Of a stretch of 11,547 nt of DNA, positions 7,207 to 11,547 are shown piece after piece. The translations under genes and the position numbers were made by a program. Under the pieces are notes generated by a model, which was not told the origin of the DNA, ran no database searches, and saw only the letters and a program-made list of their open reading frames with translations. This DNA is from Bacteroidia bacterium (GTDB lineage: Bacteria; Bacteroidota; Bacteroidia; SpSt-205). The stretch is from contig JANXCJ010000056.1 in assembly GCA_025060275.1 (NCBI GenBank), forward strand, positions 1 to 11,547, given 5' to 3'. Each line of letters opens with the position of its first letter. Within the stretch, counting starts at the first letter, position 1.

Positions 7207-7810
7207 CCTACCTCCCCTACTCGCTCATAAGCTTTCTACTTCTCAAATCGCCCAGCTAAGAGCATACGCCGCACTTCTCCAAGAGGCTAATACTAAGGTT
7301 AACTTAGTTTCCCGAAAGGATATATCTCACATATGGGAACATCATATCGTTCCCAGCCTCCTTTTTTTAGGGTGGTGGTATTTTCCGGCAGGGGCTGAAG
7401 TATTAGACATCGGCACAGGGGGGGGCTTACCTGGCATACCCTTAGCGATCGCCCACGAAAAAACCTCCTTTGTTTTATTAGATAGTACCCGAAAAAAGAT
7501 AGAAATTGTAAGCCAAATTGTAGCAGACCTAAATCTGAACGAAAGAGTAAAAGTAATTTGGAATAGAGCTGAAAACCTTTCAATGAGATTCCGCTATATT
7601 GTAGGAAGAGCTGTAGCTCCCCCTCAAAAGTTTCTTGCGTGGTGCAAAGAATGTATCAACAAAGAAGGGCAAGTCTTTTACTACACAGGGGAGAATTTCG
7701 GTCCTATTCCTACTGGCTGGCAAGGGACTTTTCACCCATTTGGAGAACTGCTACCCAACGAGCCTTACTTACAAGGCAAAGGAATATTACACTTACGGAG
7801 AAAGCTGTAG
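7178..7810 (+). CDS. rsmG: 16S rRNA (guanine527-N7)-methyltransferase RsmG (210 aa)
   Basis: A SAM-dependent methyltransferase (also called GidB) that makes m7G527 in 16S rRNA; loss in other bacteria gives low-level streptomycin resistance. The family signatures are present: NLVSRKD (42-48), HH in WEHHIVPS (53-60), the SAM loop DIGTGGGLPGIPLA (77-90), LLDSTRKK (100-107), the RAEN segment (130-133) and GRAVAP (143-148). The family's usual KGG-like strand near the end reads YYTGENF here, a small divergence. I prefer the ATG at 7178; a GTG at 7166 in the same frame would add four residues. Either start lies inside acnA, implying cotranscription. The SAM loop is encoded partly by a run of eight G (7418-7425), preceded by a run of seven T (7362-7368). 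Confidence 0.95.
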   Translation: MSSVPSSLHDLPPLLAHKLSTSQIAQLRAYAALLQEANTKVNLVSRKDISHIWEHHIVPSLLFLGWWYFPAGAEVLDIGTGGGLPGIPLAIAHEKTSFVLLDSTRKKIEIVSQIVADLNLNERVKVIWNRAENLSMRFRYIVGRAVAPPQKFLAWCKECINKEGQVFYYTGENFGPIPTGWQGTFHPFGELLPNEPYLQGKGILHLRRKL

Positions 7811-7871
7811 TCCCAAGGTTCTGACTTGAAAAACCTCTATTCGCATTTACTCATAAGCCCCGCTCATATGC

Positions 7872-9581
7872 TTAATCCTCAAGGATCACATCTCGCAGCT
7901 TTAGTTGAAGCTTGCCTCCTGGACTGCGCCTAGGAGTTATCACGATAGGAAGAGGGGTATATGCACACTGTCGCAACTGCTCTACACTCAGGTTTGAGCG
8001 CGCCTCATACCAAGACCCTGCATACTCAAGCAGAATCTTCTCTTTTTCTACATGGGCTACCCGTACCCCATGAAGTAGAAGTCTAATAGATTCATTTCCA
8101 GGACCTATAGGCTCCATCCTTTCGCTCCACTCAGCTATTTGATCTATAGAATATTCACGTAAGTCAAGGTGGGCATCTATGAAATCTTTCTTACGAACAT
8201 CAGCATATTTTACACTCGCAGAGATAAAAGCCTCCTTAAACGCTTCCAGATGTTTAGCTTCCATCGTGAAGCCCGCAGCTTTATCATGCCCTCCAAAACG
8301 CAAAAAGAAAGGCCTGCAGTACTCATTCAGCAGATCATACAAAGGCACCTGAGCAGGTCCGCGCGCAGAACCCACTAACTCTCCATTCTCACTGTAAGTC
8401 AGCACAGCAGCCGGACGATAGAACAGCTCCACTAATTTAGCGGCGAGAAGACCTATGATACCTTTATTCCAAGTCCTGCCTACCACCACCCGAGCAGGGG
8501 GTACAGAGAGAGAGGTAAGGGAGGGGGTGGAATAAGTCTGGTTTAGTTGGATGAGTACTTCATCCATCATTTTTTTCTGAACCTGGCGGCGGTAGGTATT
8601 TAGCTGGTCCATATATACGGCTACTTTCTCTAATGTAGGAGAAGGCTGATCCTGAAGAAGTAAATAAAGGGTATATTGCGCATCTTTTAGGCGCCCAGGG
8701 GCATTTAGACGAGGGATAAGTTTGTAGACTACCTGCCGAGAAAAAATACGCGAACTCTCATGTATGCCTGCCAGAGGCATCAGAGCAGCAAGCCCAGCCC
8801 GAGGCCGATGTCGCATCTGCCGCAAACCTAATTCTACTAATGCTCTATTTTCACCCACTAGAGGCATGACATCCGCCAAAAGGCTTATCGCAACTAACTG
8901 TAACCACCCCTCCAGCCATGCCTCAGGCAACCCATAACGCAGGATATAAGCCTGTAAAACCTTGAAAACAACACCCGCAGCAGATAAAAAGCGATTGGGA
9001 TAAGAAGAATCTGGTCTCTGCGGATTGATAAATGCTTTCGCAGGTGGATAAGGGTCCTCCCCTACTGCATGATGATCTAAGATTAGGATAGGAATACCTC
9101 TGCGATGAAGCTCTTTAAGTTTTTCCCCCTCTTTTGTGCCACAGTCAGCCGCAATAAACAAGCCATACCCACCTTGTATAGCTTTTCTTATGGCAGCATC
9201 TGATACACCATATCCCTCAGTAAATCGGTTAGGAATATGAAGATGATAACGGGCATGTCCTACCCTTGTAAGAAAATCTCCTAAAAGTGCTGCCGCGGTG
9301 GTACCATCTACATCATAGTCTGTTACGATATAGATAGGTATGTGATCCCGAATAGCCTCATGAAGACAAGCAAGCGCCGCCTCTATATCGGGCAAGTAAA
9401 AGGGGTTCTCCAATACTTCCCAAGTCGGATGAAGATAAGCTTTTAGTTGAGCTTCTGATCTAATCCCCCGTTTGAAGAGAGCCTCTCCTACTGGAGAAGG
9501 TATGTCCTCTCGCAAAAAGGGAGAAAGTGAAGTAGAGGGCTCGTAGTACCAATCAGCAGTAATTCCCTTGAGTAAGGGCAT
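7872..9581 (-). CDS. recJ: Single-stranded-DNA-specific 5'-3' exonuclease RecJ (569 aa)
   Basis: A DHH-family metal-dependent nuclease that degrades single-stranded DNA 5' to 3' in recombinational repair (RecF pathway) and mismatch and base-excision repair. The DHH catalytic domain shows DYDVDG (88-93), the ADCGT motif with D146, LDHHAVG (168-174) and LLADVMPL with D237. The linker and DHHA1 domain follow with RLNAPGRL (291-298), SARG (405-408) and RFGGHDKAAGF (428-438). A C-terminal OB-fold (about 465-569) begins near the PIGPGNE block (491-497). All catalytic residues are present and the length is normal. It is the third gene of the minus-strand block, 12 bases after the phosphatase stop, and ends 61 bases from the convergent rsmG end. 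No Shine-Dalgarno precedes the ATG at 9579-9581. Confidence 0.96.
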   Translation of the reverse strand: MPLLKGITADWYYEPSTSLSPFLREDIPSPVGEALFKRGIRSEAQLKAYLHPTWEVLENPFYLPDIEAALACLHEAIRDHIPIYIVTDYDVDGTTAAALLGDFLTRVGHARYHLHIPNRFTEGYGVSDAAIRKAIQGGYGLFIAADCGTKEGEKLKELHRRGIPILILDHHAVGEDPYPPAKAFINPQRPDSSYPNRFLSAAGVVFKVLQAYILRYGLPEAWLEGWLQLVAISLLADVMPLVGENRALVELGLRQMRHRPRAGLAALMPLAGIHESSRIFSRQVVYKLIPRLNAPGRLKDAQYTLYLLLQDQPSPTLEKVAVYMDQLNTYRRQVQKKMMDEVLIQLNQTYSTPSLTSLSVPPARVVVGRTWNKGIIGLLAAKLVELFYRPAAVLTYSENGELVGSARGPAQVPLYDLLNEYCRPFFLRFGGHDKAAGFTMEAKHLEAFKEAFISASVKYADVRKKDFIDAHLDLREYSIDQIAEWSERMEPIGPGNESIRLLLHGVRVAHVEKEKILLEYAGSWYEARSNLSVEQLRQCAYTPLPIVITPRRSPGGKLQLKLRDVILED

Positions 9582-9593
9582 GCCGAGTAACTA

Positions 9594-11294
9594 TTATCTT
9601 CCAGAGAGAGTATACCGAAACCCTATAACGAGAATGTCATCCGTCTGTTCGTTATCACCTTTCCATTCTCGCAGTTTCTGCTCTAGGATACTTTGTTGTT
9701 TATTCAAGGGTAGAGTATGTATTTCATCCAGAATTTCATAAAACCTACGAGTACCTAAACGAGGCTTATTTGCACCCTCTTGGTCTATATATCCATCAGA
9801 GAAAAGATAGAACATGCTCCCCTGTTCAGGGACAAGACGATGACTGCGAAAAGGCACGTCCTTGAAAAGCTCAGGATCATCTGCAATGGCACGTGGCGTG
9901 GGGGGAATCTCTTGCCTTTGCAGACCAGCAGGATAATATACAAGTGGGCGTTTAGCACCAGCTACATACACTTCCCTCGCCTGAAGGTCTATCTGTACAA
10001 GAACCATCTCCGCACCATCTTGTATCACTTCTCCTTGAGCCTGTTTCTGCAGCTTTTCTCTCACTTGCGCGTCTACTACCTGCAGGATGGCTGCTGGGTC
10101 TGTAACATTCATTTCATTCACTGCATAGCTCAAAGCATTGCTAACTAGTACGCTCATGAATGCTCCTGGAACCCCATGCCCCGTGCAATCCACCGCCGCT
10201 AAATAAATATAATGCCCACCTTTCTCCGCGAACCAGTAAAAATCCCCACTTACAACCGCCTTAGGAAGATAAAGAATAAAAATTTCCGGGAGATAATACC
10301 GAATAAGCTCAAAACTAGGAAGAAGAGCGCGTTGAATACGACGAGCATAATGAATACTATCCTCCAGTTCCTTCTTTTGTTCTAGAATAGTATGATATAA
10401 TGCCGCATTTTCTAGAGATATAGCTAACTGGCTGGTAAGAGTCTGGAGAGTATTTTGTATCTCTCGCTGCTCTCGTAGAAGGTCTATCGCCTCACTTCGT
10501 TCTAGTACCACATATCCTAGCTCTCTAGCACCTTGTTGCAGACGGACAGGAGCCACCAGAAGATTATTCGCTTCCTCTAACATAGCAGTCTCTATGGCCT
10601 GCTGGACCTCTGCACGGATCTGATTAGCTTTCTCCATATTTAGGCGAGGGTCTAAAAGTTGAACTTGGACCTTTCTCGCATAGTTACTTAGCACACTGGC
10701 TATACCATGAATCTGAATGCCTTGCTGAGGATAGTCTATGGCGATTTTCGCTGTAGAGAATCCGACTGTATCAGCCAAACTTTCAAAGTACTTCTCTATA
10801 AGCCGATTGATTTCTCGCTCACCGGAGAGTTTTTGCGTAAGAGTATTTATATCACGAAGTAGTCGGGTATAGAGCTGAAGGCGCACCTTTTGAAGGTAAG
10901 CCTCGGCCGCCTCTTCCACTGTGAGCATGAGATCATCTTCACGCCAGGGCTTCATTACGTACCGATAGAGACGGGCATGATTTATAGCATTTCTCACAGC
11001 ATCTAACGTGGCTTGGCCGGTCAACAGAATCTTATAAGCCTCAGGTATCCGTTTATGCGCAGCAATCAAAAACTCGTCACCCTTTAGCCCCGGCATGAGC
11101 TGGTCAGAAATAATTACAGCAATCTCCTGTCCTGCACTTTGGAGCTCTTCTATAAGTTCCAACGCTTCTTCTCCGCCCTGGGCTACCTCACAATCAAACC
11201 GATCACCCAAGCGGTTTATCACTTGCTCCTGAAGGCTATCTAAAATGATTTTCTCGTCATCTACACAGAGAACAACAGGTTTAGTGAAAGCCAT
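9594..11294 (-). CDS. Response regulator with receiver, GAF and SpoIIE-type PP2C phosphatase domains (566 aa)
   Basis: A phosphorylation-controlled protein phosphatase: an upstream histidine kinase would phosphorylate the receiver and alter the SpoIIE domain, which in related proteins dephosphorylates STAS/anti-sigma partners. Residues 1-130 are a complete receiver with D12-D13, phosphoacceptor D64 (IISDQLMPG), T92 (LLTGQ) and K115 (MKPWRED). Residues about 140-300 are a GAF-like domain ending in SLENAALY. A short coiled linker (300-322) leads to the PP2C domain with SGDFYWF (349-355), VDCTGHGVPGAFM (368-380), LFSDGYIDQ (497-505) and QTDDILVIG (550-558), keeping the metal aspartates. The same domain plan, apart from the receiver residues, occurs in the phosphatase at 368-2128. 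It lies 6 bases after the stop of the upstream receiver gene and 12 bases before recJ, so the three are probably cotranscribed. No membrane segment is seen. Confidence 0.9.
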   Translation of the reverse strand: MAFTKPVVLCVDDEKIILDSLQEQVINRLGDRFDCEVAQGGEEALELIEELQSAGQEIAVIISDQLMPGLKGDEFLIAAHKRIPEAYKILLTGQATLDAVRNAINHARLYRYVMKPWREDDLMLTVEEAAEAYLQKVRLQLYTRLLRDINTLTQKLSGEREINRLIEKYFESLADTVGFSTAKIAIDYPQQGIQIHGIASVLSNYARKVQVQLLDPRLNMEKANQIRAEVQQAIETAMLEEANNLLVAPVRLQQGARELGYVVLERSEAIDLLREQREIQNTLQTLTSQLAISLENAALYHTILEQKKELEDSIHYARRIQRALLPSFELIRYYLPEIFILYLPKAVVSGDFYWFAEKGGHYIYLAAVDCTGHGVPGAFMSVLVSNALSYAVNEMNVTDPAAILQVVDAQVREKLQKQAQGEVIQDGAEMVLVQIDLQAREVYVAGAKRPLVYYPAGLQRQEIPPTPRAIADDPELFKDVPFRSHRLVPEQGSMFYLFSDGYIDQEGANKPRLGTRRFYEILDEIHTLPLNKQQSILEQKLREWKGDNEQTDDILVIGFRYTLSGR

Positions 11295-11300
11295 AAGCTC

Positions 11301-11547
11301 TTACTTCAAACCTAACTTCCTAAGAGCGTTATTGACATAGTTGATAAGGTCTTCCTCGCGCCAAGGTTTCCGAATGTAAGCATAGAGATTGGCATTTTGA
11401 AAAGCATTTTCTACGGCTTCTGGATCCGCTTGCCCTGTAAGCATAATAGTTACAGTCTCAGGGTATTTCTGGTGAAGCTCTATAAGGAAAGTGTCCCCTT
11501 TCACTCTGGGCATGAGCCAGTCAGATATGACTAGTACCATCTCATAC
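11301..11547 (-). CDS. C-terminal part of a receiver-domain protein (partial, runs off right edge)
   Basis: The last 81 codons of a gene whose 5' end lies beyond the window. They encode the second half of a receiver domain: phosphoacceptor Asp in VISDWLMP, MLTGQ with the conserved Thr, and IRKPWREEDL with the conserved Lys. The reading continues in frame to the window edge (Tyr-Glu before the Met at 11540), so that Met is internal and is not the start. The protein ends about 20 residues after the Lys, so the receiver is C-terminal. It may be a single-domain response regulator or the receiver of a hybrid histidine kinase; the window cannot decide. Its receiver closely resembles that of the next gene 6 bases downstream. 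Confidence 0.88.
   Translation of the reverse strand, partial: YEMVLVISDWLMPRVKGDTFLIELHQKYPETVTIMLTGQADPEAVENAFQNANLYAYIRKPWREEDLINYVNNALRKLGLK

Noticed and set aside
7816..7836. AGGTT...AACCT stem in the rsmG/recJ convergent gap as a bidirectional terminator
   Set aside because: A 5-bp stem with an 11-base loop and no T-run on the far side in either direction. I see no convincing terminator in this gap.
9780..10148. 122-residue plus-strand open frame inside the receiver-GAF-SpoIIE gene
   Set aside because: It is antisense to the conserved PP2C motifs; a shadow frame.
1..11547. A new defence, mobile or biosynthetic system
   Set aside because: No transposase, integrase, toxin-antitoxin pair, CRISPR repeats, tRNA, attachment repeats or compositional break was seen. 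The genes are recognisable core functions plus signalling proteins.

Overview
The window looks like chromosomal DNA of a Bacteroidota (or close relative) bacterium. Three things point there. The left edge carries the 5' part of a PorX-type response regulator, the regulator of the type IX secretion system. Two upstream regions contain the Bacteroidota -7 box TAnnTTTG. No gene has a recognisable Shine-Dalgarno sequence ahead of its start. By eye, ATA, AGA/AGG and TTA codons are common, which would fit a moderate thermophile; I did not count codons, so this is only a hint. Coding density is very high, with no gene-free stretch over about 65 bases and several 20-29 base gene overlaps. I see no mobile element, CRISPR array, tRNA or rRNA.

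Layout. Bases 1-310 (minus): start of porX, running off the left edge. Bases 311-367: a 57-base divergent promoter region with a 12-bp palindrome. Bases 368-4447 (plus): a tight four-gene cluster of a GAF/SpoIIE-type PP2C phosphatase, an extended SDR (NAD-dependent epimerase/reductase-like), thiS and thiO. Bases 4448-4509: a 62-base gap holding a putative promoter overlapped by an inverted repeat. Bases 4510-7810 (plus): aconitase acnA overlapping rsmG. Bases 7811-7871: convergent junction. Bases 7872-11547 (minus): recJ, a receiver-GAF-SpoIIE phosphatase, and the C-terminal receiver domain of a gene that runs off the right edge. In transcription order this last block reads receiver protein, phosphatase, recJ, with 6- and 12-base gaps.

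Functionally, housekeeping genes (aconitase of the TCA cycle, thiamine sulfur carrier and glycine oxidase, 16S rRNA m7G527 methyltransferase, RecJ exonuclease) are bracketed by signal-transduction genes: PorX plus one SpoIIE phosphatase on the left, and two receiver proteins, one fused to a second SpoIIE phosphatase, on the right. The least expected observations are: a possible degenerate receiver domain on the phosphatase next to porX; putative promoters so close to the start codons of that phosphatase and acnA that their mRNAs may be leaderless or nearly so; an operator-like inverted repeat on the acnA promoter; and a G8 tract in the SAM-binding motif of rsmG. I found no clearly new multi-gene system; most of the window is ordinary core genome.
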